A stretch of 64,000 bases of DNA, from positions 930,001-994,000 of the forward strand of contig NZ_JAUSYS010000001.1 of NCBI RefSeq assembly GCF_030817015.1, written 5' to 3'. Made by a program: the position numbers and the translations under genes. The notes beneath the pieces are model-generated. The model made no database searches. It was not told the DNA's origin and saw only the letters and a list, made by a program, of their open reading frames with translations. This document shows, piece after piece, positions 8,782 through 18,811 of this stretch. Source of the stretch: Arthrobacter sp. V1I7. Its GTDB lineage: Bacteria; Actinomycetota; Actinomycetes; Actinomycetales; Micrococcaceae. Within the stretch, counting starts at the first letter, position 1; every line of letters begins with the position of its first letter.

Positions 8782-10875
8782 GTGTCGATCGATCGAACCA
8801 TCGCCGGCCCGGGCAACACGGAAGCGATTTCCCCCACACGCCAAAAATCCAGCTACCGCCCGGAAGTCCAGGGCCTCCGCGCACTCGCCGTCCTCATGGT
8901 GGTCACCTACCATGTGTGGCTCGGCCGGGTCTCCGGCGGGGTTGACATTTTTCTGCTGATCTCTGCCTTCCTGATGACGCTCAGCTTCGCCCGGAAGGTG
9001 GACAGCGGGAAGCCCCTGCGCCTTGTGAGCCACTGGCTCCACCTGCTCAAGCGGCTGCTCCCGGCCGTCGTCGTCGTCATCCTTGGCATCCTGGCCGGCA
9101 CCCGGGTCATCCTCCCGGAAAGCCGCTGGCCCGACGTGCTGGACCAGGCCTGGGCTTCCCTGCTGTACCGGCAGAACTGGCTGCTGGCGGACACGGCCGT
9201 CGACTACTACGCGCAGGACCACTCCGGCGCCAGCCCCCTGCAGCACTTCTGGTCGTTGTCCATCCAGGGCCAGGTCTTCCTGCTCTGGCCGCTCGTGTTC
9301 GCCGGCGCGGCGCTGCTCCGCACGCTGCTCTGCCGGCTCCTTCGACGGTGGCCGCCGTTGCAGAACAAGCTGGGCTATCCGGCGCTGCTGGCCGCGGCCT
9401 TCGGCGCAATCTTCGTCGCCTCGCTGCTGTACTCCATCCAGCAGACCGCCACGAACCAGGCCTACGCCTACTTCGACACCCGCACCCGGCTCTGGGAATT
9501 CGCCCTAGGCTCCCTGCTGGCCCTTGCCCTGCCCCATCTCAAGCCCGGCAAGGCGCTCCGGGTGGTGCTCGGCTGGACCGGCCTCGCCGCCATGCTGTCC
9601 TGCGGGCTGTTGCTCACCGTGGACCGGTCCTTCCCGGGTTTCATCGCGCTGTGGCCCACCCTCGCCGCGGCCGCCATCATTGTGGCGGGGCAAAGTGGCA
9701 GCCGCCTCGGCGTCGACCGCTTCCTGACCTGGAAGCCGCTCGTCGCCCTCGGTGACAACTCCTACGCGCTCTACCTGTGGCACTGGCCGCTGCTGGTGCT
9801 GGCCCTGGCCGGGATGGGGATCAGTTCACCGAATCTGATGCAGGGCCTGGGCGTTGTGGCCGCGTCCGTCGTGCTGGCCGTGCTCACCACACGGTTCGTG
9901 GAGAAACCGCTGCGCGACTGGCACTGGCCGAAGCTGCGGACGTGGCGGACCGCCGTCGTGATCGTGGCGTGCGGTGCCCTGCTCGCGGGCCCGGTCTCCG
10001 TGTGGCAGAGCAAGCTGATGGCCGACGAGGCCGCGGCGGCGTCGCAGCCCAAGGAACTGACGCCGGGCGCCGCGGCCCTGTCGCCCGAAAACGCCGGCAA
10101 GCCGACGCCGGCCGCGACGATCATCCCGGCCCCCGTCGCGATGAAAAACGAATGGGCGGACATCGACGGACCGTGCACGGACGGGAACGTCCCGAGCGAT
10201 CCGCTGCTGGCCGGCTGCCTGCAGAACAGCCGGCCGGAGACCGTCACCAAGCGGATCGTGGTGCTCGGCGACTCGCACGCCCAGCAGTACATGGCCGCGC
10301 TCGGCCCGATCGCCCGGAGCCATGGCTGGGAAGTCGTTGCGCTGCTCAAGGGCAACTGCCGCTTCGGCGGCGAGTCCCCGGACCGCGACGCCTGGTGCAA
10401 CGCCTTCAACGAGGCAAGCGCCGCCTACGTCCGGGAACACCGCCCGGACGCGGTCTTCACGGTGGCTTCGCTGACACACATAGCCGCCCCGTTCGAGACC
10501 GAGGTGCCGGGCTACCTGGAGGGCATCAAGCCGTTCACCGAGGCCGGCATCGAGGTGGTGGGTGTCCGCGACAATCCGCGCTTCGGCCTGAACATGCCCG
10601 AATGCGTGCAGAAGCACGGACCGGACGCCCCGCAGTGCAATGTACCGCTCCAGGAAGCGCTGGCCGGGTCCTCACCCCTGGACGCCTACCGGGGGAAAGT
10701 CTCCGGGCTGCACCTTCTGGACCTCAGCGACTTCATCTGCGCCGGCGGCACCTGCCCCGCCGTTGTGGGCAACGTGTACGTCTACAAGGACGACAACCAC
10801 CTGACCAAGACCTATGTCCAGAGCATGATCCCGATGTTCGAACAGCGACTGCTGGCGGCCACCGGCTGGAAGTGA
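8782..10875 (+). CDS. acyltransferase-3 / SGNH fusion membrane protein (OafB-like)
   Basis: The 697-residue integral membrane O-acyltransferase has an N-terminal acyltransferase-3 domain of about ten helices, with TYHVWLGRVSGGVDIFLLISAF holding the conserved His, and more helices up to about residue 410. A Pro/Ala-rich linker leads to an extracytoplasmic SGNH hydrolase-like domain with VVLGDSHAQQY (Ser nucleophile block) and DDNHLT (catalytic Asp-x-x-His) near the C-terminus. Such proteins transfer acetyl groups to surface glycans or other envelope acceptors; the acceptor cannot be read from sequence. The GTG start at 8782 has GAAGGG 6 nt upstream. It stands alone between groL and guaB. Confidence 0.9.
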   Translation: MSIDRTIAGPGNTEAISPTRQKSSYRPEVQGLRALAVLMVVTYHVWLGRVSGGVDIFLLISAFLMTLSFARKVDSGKPLRLVSHWLHLLKRLLPAVVVVILGILAGTRVILPESRWPDVLDQAWASLLYRQNWLLADTAVDYYAQDHSGASPLQHFWSLSIQGQVFLLWPLVFAGAALLRTLLCRLLRRWPPLQNKLGYPALLAAAFGAIFVASLLYSIQQTATNQAYAYFDTRTRLWEFALGSLLALALPHLKPGKALRVVLGWTGLAAMLSCGLLLTVDRSFPGFIALWPTLAAAAIIVAGQSGSRLGVDRFLTWKPLVALGDNSYALYLWHWPLLVLALAGMGISSPNLMQGLGVVAASVVLAVLTTRFVEKPLRDWHWPKLRTWRTAVVIVACGALLAGPVSVWQSKLMADEAAAASQPKELTPGAAALSPENAGKPTPAATIIPAPVAMKNEWADIDGPCTDGNVPSDPLLAGCLQNSRPETVTKRIVVLGDSHAQQYMAALGPIARSHGWEVVALLKGNCRFGGESPDRDAWCNAFNEASAAYVREHRPDAVFTVASLTHIAAPFETEVPGYLEGIKPFTEAGIEVVGVRDNPRFGLNMPECVQKHGPDAPQCNVPLQEALAGSSPLDAYRGKVSGLHLLDLSDFICAGGTCPAVVGNVYVYKDDNHLTKTYVQSMIPMFEQRLLAATGWK

Positions 10876-11019
10876 CGGTCCGGCCGTTCGAACCTGGGAA
10901 GGGCTGCGGCTCCGGGAAATGCGCGCGTGGGGCGGATGCCGTTGCTCACATTTCCGTCCCGGAATATGGGGATCGCCGCCAAGGTTCTACTATTTATTCA
11001 ACACTTCTGCACAGGCCAT

Positions 11020-12605
<1,586 letters not shown>

Positions 12606-12749
12606 GCCCCACCCGGTCCCTAACCTCGCAAGTCCGCACCGGCTCCCTGCCCTCGCAAGCTCGGGCCGGGGCCCTCGCCGGAGCGGCTCCCCGGCCAGGG
12701 AACCCGGCGGGCGTGGCCCCCAGCGCAACCAGCGGCCGCGGCCCGGAAC
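12606..12749 (+). other. intergenic region with an imperfect tandem repeat
   Basis: Two copies of a TCCCTnnCCTCGCAAGnnCGG-like unit, period about 27 bp, are followed by GC-rich sequence. No gene is seen. Confidence 0.5.
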
Positions 12750-12755
12750 TAGGCT
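12750..12755 (+). promoter_or_regulatory. -10 element, probable leaderless promoter of the ABC exporter
   Basis: TAGGCT lies exactly 6 nt before ATG 12762. Confidence 0.65.
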
Positions 12756-12761
12756 GAAGGC

Positions 12762-14612
12762 ATGTCCGAACTTCGTCCCGCGCATGAGCCGAAGCGCAAG
12801 CTGGCGCTGCGCCCGTACGCTCGCGCCGTCGCGCAGGTGCTCCGGGTCAGTTTCCGGGCCTCGCCGGCAGCTGTGGTGATGAAGGTTGTGGGCTCACTCA
12901 TTTCGGCCCTGCTGCCGCTGGTCACCACCTACTTCGCGGCCCTGACCACGACGGCGCTGGCGGCCGCCTACGCGGGGGACGCCGCGGCGGGCCAGCAGGC
13001 CGTCGTGTATGTTGTCATCACCGCGGCCCTGGGCCTGTTCTGGGGTGCGTTCAGCAGTGTGGACCGCTACATCCAGCAGCTCATGAGCTTCCGGGTGGGG
13101 GCGATCGTGGGGGACCTGATGTACGAGCGGTTCCTGGCGCTCGAATTCTGGCGCTATGACGACAAGGAAACGGTCGACCTCTACGACCGGGCCAAACGGT
13201 TCTCCGATTCCTACGCCCGGGTGCTGGACCGGATCGCGGCCATCTTCACGCAGCTGGTCTCGGTGATCCTGGCCATCGGTGCCCTGATGCTGGTCAGCTG
13301 GTGGATCGCGGTGATCGTCCTGGTGGCGATCGTGCCCAGCGTGTACCTGCAGTTCAAACTCTCGCGTGAGCAGATCGCGCACTGGAACACCCAGATTGAT
13401 TCCCGCCGGCAGCGACGGATGATCGAGACCAACCTCCTGCGCCCGCAGCATATCGCCGAGATGCGCCTCTACGGGATCGTGGGCTATCTGATGGGGCTAC
13501 GCTCCCGGCTGCGGGACGCGGACGAGAAGCGCAGGCTGGATTTCCAGAAACGCTATATCCCCAAGCAGCTCGCGGCCGACGCCCTGCAGTACGGTGCGGA
13601 GGTGGTTTCGCTGATCTGGGTGGTGGGCCAGATCATCGCCCGGGCCCAGCCGGTGGGGCAGTTCCTCTACGTCCAGCAGATTGTCAGCCGCGCCCTGTCC
13701 ACCGCCAACAACCTCGTATCCTCGCTCAGCTCGATCGACGAGGACCTCGCGAACCTCAAGGACTACGAGCTGTTCATGGCGCTGCCGGTGCACTCCAGCC
13801 ACGCCCCGCCCCTGCTGCAGGCGCCGACGACGGTGGAACTGCGGAACATCCGTTTCACCTACACCGGCAGCGACCTGGAGGTCATCAAGGGCATCTCGCT
13901 GACCATCAAGGAAGGCCAGCACATCGCCATCGTGGGGGAGAACGGTGCCGGCAAATCAACCCTGATCCGGATCCTCGCCGGGTTGTACCGCCCGGACTCG
14001 GGGCAGGTACTGCTCGACGGCGTCGACCTTGCCGCCGTGGACGTGACGTCCTGGCACCGCCATCTGGCGGTGCTGAGCCAGGAGTTCCTCAAGTACGAGT
14101 TCGCCACCGCCGCGGAGAACATCTTCTTCGGCGACGTCGACCCGCCCCGGGACGACGGGCGGATCCGCCGGGCCGCGGCCGATGCCGAGGCGCTGGACTT
14201 TCTCAACAAGCTGCCCAACGGGCTGGACAACCATGTCAGCAACTGGATGGAGGATCCGCGCGGGCGGAAGGGGAGCGGGCTCTCGGGCGGGCAGTGGCAG
14301 CGTCTTGCGATGGCCCGGAACTTCTACCGGAACGCCTCTTTCATGGTGATGGACGAGCCCACCTCGGCCATCGACGCGCTGGCCGAACACCGGATCTTCA
14401 CGCGCCTTTTCGCGGACCGCAGCAGCACGATCATTGCCATCAGCCACCGGCTCGCGACGATCGAGAAGGCGGATGTGGTGTACATGCTGGAGGAAGGCCG
14501 GATCGTGGAACAGGGCACCCACAAGGAACTCGTGGCGTTGCGGGGCCGCTACTACCGGATGTTCGAATCCCAGCTCACTGTTCCGGACACGGAGAACGTC
14601 AGCGGGGAATGA
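12762..14612 (+). CDS. ABC transporter, fused permease and ATPase (exporter type)
   Basis: The 616-residue half-transporter has an N-terminal membrane domain of about six helices (residues 25-330) and a C-terminal nucleotide-binding domain. Walker A is GENGAGKST, the signature is LSGGQWQRLAMAR, Walker B and D-loop read FMVMDEPTSAIDA, and the H-loop is AISHR. It would work as a homodimer or with an unlinked partner. The cargo is unknown; exporters of this type move lipids, peptides or drugs. The gene stands alone between guaB and guaB3, with a leaderless-type promoter of its own, so nothing in the context links it to purine synthesis. Confidence 0.9.
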   Translation: MSELRPAHEPKRKLALRPYARAVAQVLRVSFRASPAAVVMKVVGSLISALLPLVTTYFAALTTTALAAAYAGDAAAGQQAVVYVVITAALGLFWGAFSSVDRYIQQLMSFRVGAIVGDLMYERFLALEFWRYDDKETVDLYDRAKRFSDSYARVLDRIAAIFTQLVSVILAIGALMLVSWWIAVIVLVAIVPSVYLQFKLSREQIAHWNTQIDSRRQRRMIETNLLRPQHIAEMRLYGIVGYLMGLRSRLRDADEKRRLDFQKRYIPKQLAADALQYGAEVVSLIWVVGQIIARAQPVGQFLYVQQIVSRALSTANNLVSSLSSIDEDLANLKDYELFMALPVHSSHAPPLLQAPTTVELRNIRFTYTGSDLEVIKGISLTIKEGQHIAIVGENGAGKSTLIRILAGLYRPDSGQVLLDGVDLAAVDVTSWHRHLAVLSQEFLKYEFATAAENIFFGDVDPPRDDGRIRRAAADAEALDFLNKLPNGLDNHVSNWMEDPRGRKGSGLSGGQWQRLAMARNFYRNASFMVMDEPTSAIDALAEHRIFTRLFADRSSTIIAISHRLATIEKADVVYMLEEGRIVEQGTHKELVALRGRYYRMFESQLTVPDTENVSGE

Positions 14613-14726
14613 CGGGAGCGCCCTCGATGGTTGTCCGGACGCGGTCCCGGCGATGTGTCCGCGGAAGAACCAGCGCTGATTCATGACGCCTCTGTACGTC
14701 GACGCCGAGGCTCCCGTCCGCTGGGA

Positions 14727-14732
14727 TAACCT
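14727..14732 (+). promoter_or_regulatory. -10 element, probable leaderless promoter of guaB3
   Basis: TAACCT lies exactly 6 nt before GTG 14739. Confidence 0.65.
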
Positions 14733-14738
14733 AGAGCA

Positions 14739-15875
14739 GTGACTTACGAGATTGAGATTGGCCGTGGCAAGCGTGGGCGTCGTGCCTACTCCCTGGACGA
14801 CATTGCGATCGTCCCCAACCGACGTACGCGGGACCCCAAGGACGTTTCAGTTTCCTGGCAGATCGATGCCTACAAGTTCGATATGCCGGTCATCGCGGCG
14901 CCGATGGATTCCGCCATGTCGCCGGAGACGGTGATCGCCCTCGGCCGGCTGGGCGGACTCGGCGTGCTGGACCTCGAGGGCCTCTGGACCCGGTATGAGG
15001 AGCCGCAAGCAGTGCTGGACCAGATCGCGGCGCTCCAGGACGAGACCAACAGCCCGGCTGTTACGCGCCGCATGCAGGAGCTCTACCAGGCGCCCATCCA
15101 GCCCGAGCTGATCACCTCACGGCTGGCCGAGATCCGCGCAGCCGGCGTCACCGTCGCCGGGTCCCTGACCCCGCAGCGGACGCAGGAACACTACAAGACC
15201 GTCGTGGCCGCCGGCGTCGACATCTTCGTGATCCGCGGAACCACCGTCTCGGCCGAGCACGTCTCGAAGGACCATGAACCGCTGAACCTCAAGCAGTTCA
15301 TCTACGAACTGGACGTTCCCGTGATTGTCGGCGGCGCAGCCGGCTACACGCCGGCCCTGCACCTGATGCGCACCGGCGCGGCCGGCGTACTCGTCGGCTT
15401 CGGCGGCGGCGCCACGACGACGACGCGCCGGGCCCTCGGCATCCACTCGCCGATGGCCTCCGCCATCTCCGATGTTGCGGCAGCACGGCGTGACTACATG
15501 GACGAATCCGGCGGGCGTTACGTCCACGTGATCGCCGACGGCGGCATGGGTTCCTCCGGCAACATCGTCAAGGCCATCGCCATGGGCGCCGACGCCGTGA
15601 TGCTGGGCAGCGCCCTGGCGCGCGCCGACGAAGCCCCCGGAAAGGGCTGGCACTGGGGCCAGGAGGCCCACCACCTCGAACTTCCCCGCGGCGACAGGGT
15701 CAACGTCGGCACGGTCGGTCCGCTGGAAGAAGTGCTCTTCGGGCCGGGCCACCAAACCAACGGAACGTCCAACCTGATCGGTGCCCTCCGCCGGTCGATG
15801 GCGACCACGGGCTACTCGGACCTGAAAGAATTCCAGCGGGTCGACGTCGTCGTCTCGCCGTACGAAGGCAACTGA
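14739..15875 (+). CDS. guaB3: GuaB3 family IMP dehydrogenase-related protein
   Basis: The 378-residue barrel protein belongs to the actinobacterial GuaB3 family. It is shorter than GuaB because the CBS pair is absent. The segment aligned with the IMPDH catalytic loop reads FVIRGTTVSAEH and lacks the catalytic Cys motif, which argues against IMP oxidation. Sequence outside the loop keeps the IMPDH/GMP-reductase architecture, including GGMGSSGNIVKAIAMGADAVMLGS for phosphate binding. In M. tuberculosis guaB2 and guaB3 are neighbours; here the ABC exporter separates them. A role in purine balance is likely but unproven. Confidence 0.93.
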   Translation: MTYEIEIGRGKRGRRAYSLDDIAIVPNRRTRDPKDVSVSWQIDAYKFDMPVIAAPMDSAMSPETVIALGRLGGLGVLDLEGLWTRYEEPQAVLDQIAALQDETNSPAVTRRMQELYQAPIQPELITSRLAEIRAAGVTVAGSLTPQRTQEHYKTVVAAGVDIFVIRGTTVSAEHVSKDHEPLNLKQFIYELDVPVIVGGAAGYTPALHLMRTGAAGVLVGFGGGATTTTRRALGIHSPMASAISDVAAARRDYMDESGGRYVHVIADGGMGSSGNIVKAIAMGADAVMLGSALARADEAPGKGWHWGQEAHHLELPRGDRVNVGTVGPLEEVLFGPGHQTNGTSNLIGALRRSMATTGYSDLKEFQRVDVVVSPYEGN

Positions 15876-15949
15876 CCGTCCCCTGCCCATCCGGTGGACT
15901 TGGACGTAGTCTGGTGCCCTACGAGGTTCGATCCGGATGGAGGCGTGAC

Positions 15950-17701
15950 ATGAACAGTTTTCCCGGCGGTTCTGCCGTGGCCGGAGGCGCCCTGGGCCCT
16001 GCCGAACGCGAGGCTTCACTCGCGGTGCTCAAGGGCTCCACCGATCCGGGCAAGGAACTCGACATCCTGATCGTGGGCGGCGGCATCGTGGGCACCGGCG
16101 CCGCCCTCGACGCCGTCACACGCGGCCTGACCGTCGGCATCGTGGAGGCGAACGACTGGGCCGCGGGAACATCCTCGCGGTCCTCGAAGCTCATCCATGG
16201 TGGCCTCCGCTACCTCGAAATGCTCGACTTTGGCCTGGTCAAGGAGGCGCTGCACGAGCGCGGCCTCATTCTCTCGGTGCTGGCCCCGCATCTGGCCCGG
16301 CCGGTCCCGTTCCTGTACCCGCTCACCAAACCGTTCCTGGAGCGGCCCTACGTTGGCGCGGGCATCGCACTCTACGACGCGATGTCCATCACCGGCGGGC
16401 ACAGCCGCGGCGTCCCGTTCCACAAACACCTGACCCGCCGCGCAACCCTGCGCGCCGCACCCAGCCTCAAGGACGACGCCTTCGTGGGCTCCATCCGGTA
16501 CTACGACGGCCAGGTCGACGACGCCAAGTACGTCGCGAACCTCGTCCGTACCGCCGCATATTACGGAGCCCACGCGGTGAACCAGACGTCCGTGGTGGAC
16601 TTCCTGCGCGAGGGCGAACGCGTGGTCGGCGCCAAGGTGATCAACCATGAGGACGGCTCCACCTTCAACGTGCGCGCCAAGCAGGTCATCAACGCCACCG
16701 GTGTCTGGACCGACGAGACCCAGGCCATGGTCACAGACCGCGGCCAGCTCAAGGTCCGGGCGTCCAAGGGCATCCACCTGGTGGTCCCGCGGGACCGTTT
16801 CCAGTCCACGGTGGGTCTCATCCTGCGGACCGAAAAATCCGTGCTGTTCGTCATCCCCTGGGGCCGGCATTGGATCATCGGGACCACCGACACCGACTGG
16901 CACCTGGACAAGGCCCACCCGGCGGCCTCCAGCAAGGACATCGACTACATCCTGGAGCATGTCAACAAGGTCCTGAAACGCCCGCTCACGCGCGAGGACG
17001 TCGAGGGGGTCTATGCCGGACTGCGTCCGCTGCTGGCGGGCGAGAATGACTCCACCGCCAAACTCTCCCGCGAGCACGTCGTGGCGCATCCGGTGCCCGG
17101 ACTCGTCGTCGTGGCCGGCGGCAAGTGGACCACCTACCGGATCATGGCCAAGGACGCCGTCGATGAGGCGACCCGCAGTATGGACGAACGTGTCCCGGAC
17201 AGCTGCACTGAATCCATTCCGCTGCTCGGCGCGAGCGGCTTCAAGGCCGCCTGGAACAAGCGGAACCGGATGGCGGAAGAGTCCGGCATCCACGTGGCAC
17301 GGATCGAGCACCTGCTCAGCCGGTACGGTGCCATGACCCCCGAAGTACTGGCCCTCATCGCTGAACGTCCGGAACTGGCCGAACCGCTGCCGGGGGCGGA
17401 CGATTACCTCGGCGCCGAGGCTGTCTATGCCGCCAGCCATGAAGGGGCCCGCCACGTGCAGGACGTGCTGACCCGGCGTACCCGCATCTCGATTGAGGCG
17501 TGGGACCGCGGTGTATCCGCCGCTCCGGTAGTCGCTAGACTTATGGGGGATGTTCTCGGCTGGAGCGATGCGCAGCGCGAGAGTGAAGTCAAGCATTACC
17601 TGGCCCGGGTCGACGCCGAACGGTTGAGCCAGGAGCAGCCGGATGATGAGTCCGCCGACGCCGCGCGAATGGGCGTCGAGGACATCGTTCCGCTGCGCTG
17701 A
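15950..17701 (+). CDS. glpD: aerobic glycerol-3-phosphate dehydrogenase
   Basis: The 583-residue FAD enzyme oxidises glycerol-3-phosphate to dihydroxyacetone phosphate at the inner membrane face and passes electrons to quinone. The N-terminal dinucleotide fold is ILIVGGGIVGTGAALD; GTSSRSSKLIHGGLRYLE is a strong glpD signature. The extended C-terminal domain continues to the stop. The ATG at 15950 is preferred because GGAGG lies 6 nt upstream; an in-frame GTG at 15914 lacks support. A TAGTCT about 45 nt upstream could be the -10, giving a short 5' leader. A PTS IIA gene follows, suggesting a carbon-uptake context. Confidence 0.95.
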   Translation: MNSFPGGSAVAGGALGPAEREASLAVLKGSTDPGKELDILIVGGGIVGTGAALDAVTRGLTVGIVEANDWAAGTSSRSSKLIHGGLRYLEMLDFGLVKEALHERGLILSVLAPHLARPVPFLYPLTKPFLERPYVGAGIALYDAMSITGGHSRGVPFHKHLTRRATLRAAPSLKDDAFVGSIRYYDGQVDDAKYVANLVRTAAYYGAHAVNQTSVVDFLREGERVVGAKVINHEDGSTFNVRAKQVINATGVWTDETQAMVTDRGQLKVRASKGIHLVVPRDRFQSTVGLILRTEKSVLFVIPWGRHWIIGTTDTDWHLDKAHPAASSKDIDYILEHVNKVLKRPLTREDVEGVYAGLRPLLAGENDSTAKLSREHVVAHPVPGLVVVAGGKWTTYRIMAKDAVDEATRSMDERVPDSCTESIPLLGASGFKAAWNKRNRMAEESGIHVARIEHLLSRYGAMTPEVLALIAERPELAEPLPGADDYLGAEAVYAASHEGARHVQDVLTRRTRISIEAWDRGVSAAPVVARLMGDVLGWSDAQRESEVKHYLARVDAERLSQEQPDDESADAARMGVEDIVPLR

Positions 17702-17779
17702 CCGGAAACGCTGGACTGCAGGCCCGAAACCTCGGGCTGCAGGACGGCCTGCACCCACGCCACTTCGAAGGGACACCAC

Positions 17780-18268
17780 TTGGCGGAACCACTGGACAGG
17801 TATGACGCCGACCTCACCACCCCCGAGATGGTGATCCTCGAGATGGACGCCACGGACAAACTCGACGCCGCGTCCCAGCTCGCTGAACGGATGCATGCCG
17901 CCGGGCGGATCTCCGATCTGGAAGGATTCCTCAAGCACGTCAACGCCCGGGAGCATCAGCTTGCCACGGGACTTCCCGGCGGCATCGGCCTGCCTCATGC
18001 CCGCAGTGAGTTTGTCTCCCGGACCTCGATTGCGGTCGGCATCACAAAGTACGGCAGAGCCCTCGACTTCGGCGCCGCCGACGGCCCGGCCACCGTGGTC
18101 CTTCTGATCGCGACCCCGGCAAGCTCTTTCTCCGACCACCTCGAAGTTCTGGCCACGCTGGCCCGCTCGCTGTCCAAGGAAACGTTCCGCGAGTCGCTCC
18201 GACGCGCCTACGATCCCGAAGTGATCGCGGAACTCATCAACTCCAGCCTGGTCTTCTTCGACCACTGA
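17780..18268 (+). CDS. PTS sugar transporter subunit IIA, fructose/mannitol type
   Basis: The 162-residue protein is a single EIIA domain. GIGLPHARSE contains the His that takes phosphate from HPr. In the phosphotransferase system it hands the phosphate to an EIIB domain. No IIB or IIC gene is adjacent, so it may serve an unlinked permease or act as a regulator. Translation probably starts at TTG 17780, with GAAGG about 8 nt upstream. It lies 78 bp after glpD in the same direction. An IS remnant starts directly downstream and may have replaced former neighbours (inference). Confidence 0.88.
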   Translation: MAEPLDRYDADLTTPEMVILEMDATDKLDAASQLAERMHAAGRISDLEGFLKHVNAREHQLATGLPGGIGLPHARSEFVSRTSIAVGITKYGRALDFGAADGPATVVLLIATPASSFSDHLEVLATLARSLSKETFRESLRRAYDPEVIAELINSSLVFFDH

Positions 18269-18299
18269 GATTGGGGCAGGCCCTTCGTGTCGACTCCGT

Positions 18300-18650
18300 C
18301 CGCCACGCTGGGACCCGGGTCGAGTCCGGATTCCGCCAGCTCAAAGACACCAAGGCGCTCTCCTTCTCCCCGATGTTCCCCGAGCCCGCGCCCGAGATCC
18401 GCGCCGACGCCTTCTACTGCGTCCCAGACCCTGGCCGCCGCAACGGATGCGCCGCCAGGCCGATCAGGCAGGGATCCAGCTCAGCGTGCCTGGACTTCTC
18501 GACTCCCTGGGAACCATGGAGAGACCCTGCTGCTACCCGTCCACCGGCGGACGGCCCAAGCCTGCCGCGTGCTCACCGACCATGACGAATCCGCCGCCAA
18601 TCCAGCCAGGCTTTTCGGCATTGAAGCCTACGCTCCCGTGTCTTGGGTCA
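18300..18650 (+). pseudogene. decayed IS1634-type (IS4-like DDE) transposase, C-terminal fragment
   Basis: Three plus-strand frames carry consecutive pieces of one transposase C-terminus. One frame gives ESGFRQLKDTKALSFSPM and then RADAFYCV (18322-18423). The next gives MRRQADQAGIQLSVPGLLD (from 18447), followed by YPSTGGRP. A third carries ETLLL and CRVLTDHDESAA before RLFGIEAYAP. The order matches the end of IS1634-family transposases as I remember them. At least three frameshifts separate the pieces, and no N-terminal half or terminal inverted repeats are seen. It is certainly non-functional. Confidence 0.65.
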
Positions 18651-18799
18651 TACACGTACGGGACCGGGACCCCTTGGTGACCGGGACAAACGTCCCTGCC
18701 CCGCCGCAGCCCGGAAGCTCGCGCTGGTCGTGGCCAGCGCGAACCGACGCCGACGATTGGTCGTCGCCGGCGGGGCCTTTAAATGTCGGTGCCTCCTCT

Positions 18800-18805
18800 T
18801 AGGCT
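18800..18805 (+). promoter_or_regulatory. -10 element, probable leaderless promoter of the HNH gene
   Basis: TAGGCT lies exactly 6 nt before GTG 18812. Confidence 0.65.
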
Positions 18806-18811
18806 GGCAGT

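Noticed and set aside
16016..18265. Long antisense ORF of about 750 codons opposite glpD and PTS IIA
   Set aside because: It mirrors the codon pattern of two well-supported genes on the plus strand; long open antisense frames are expected at this GC content.
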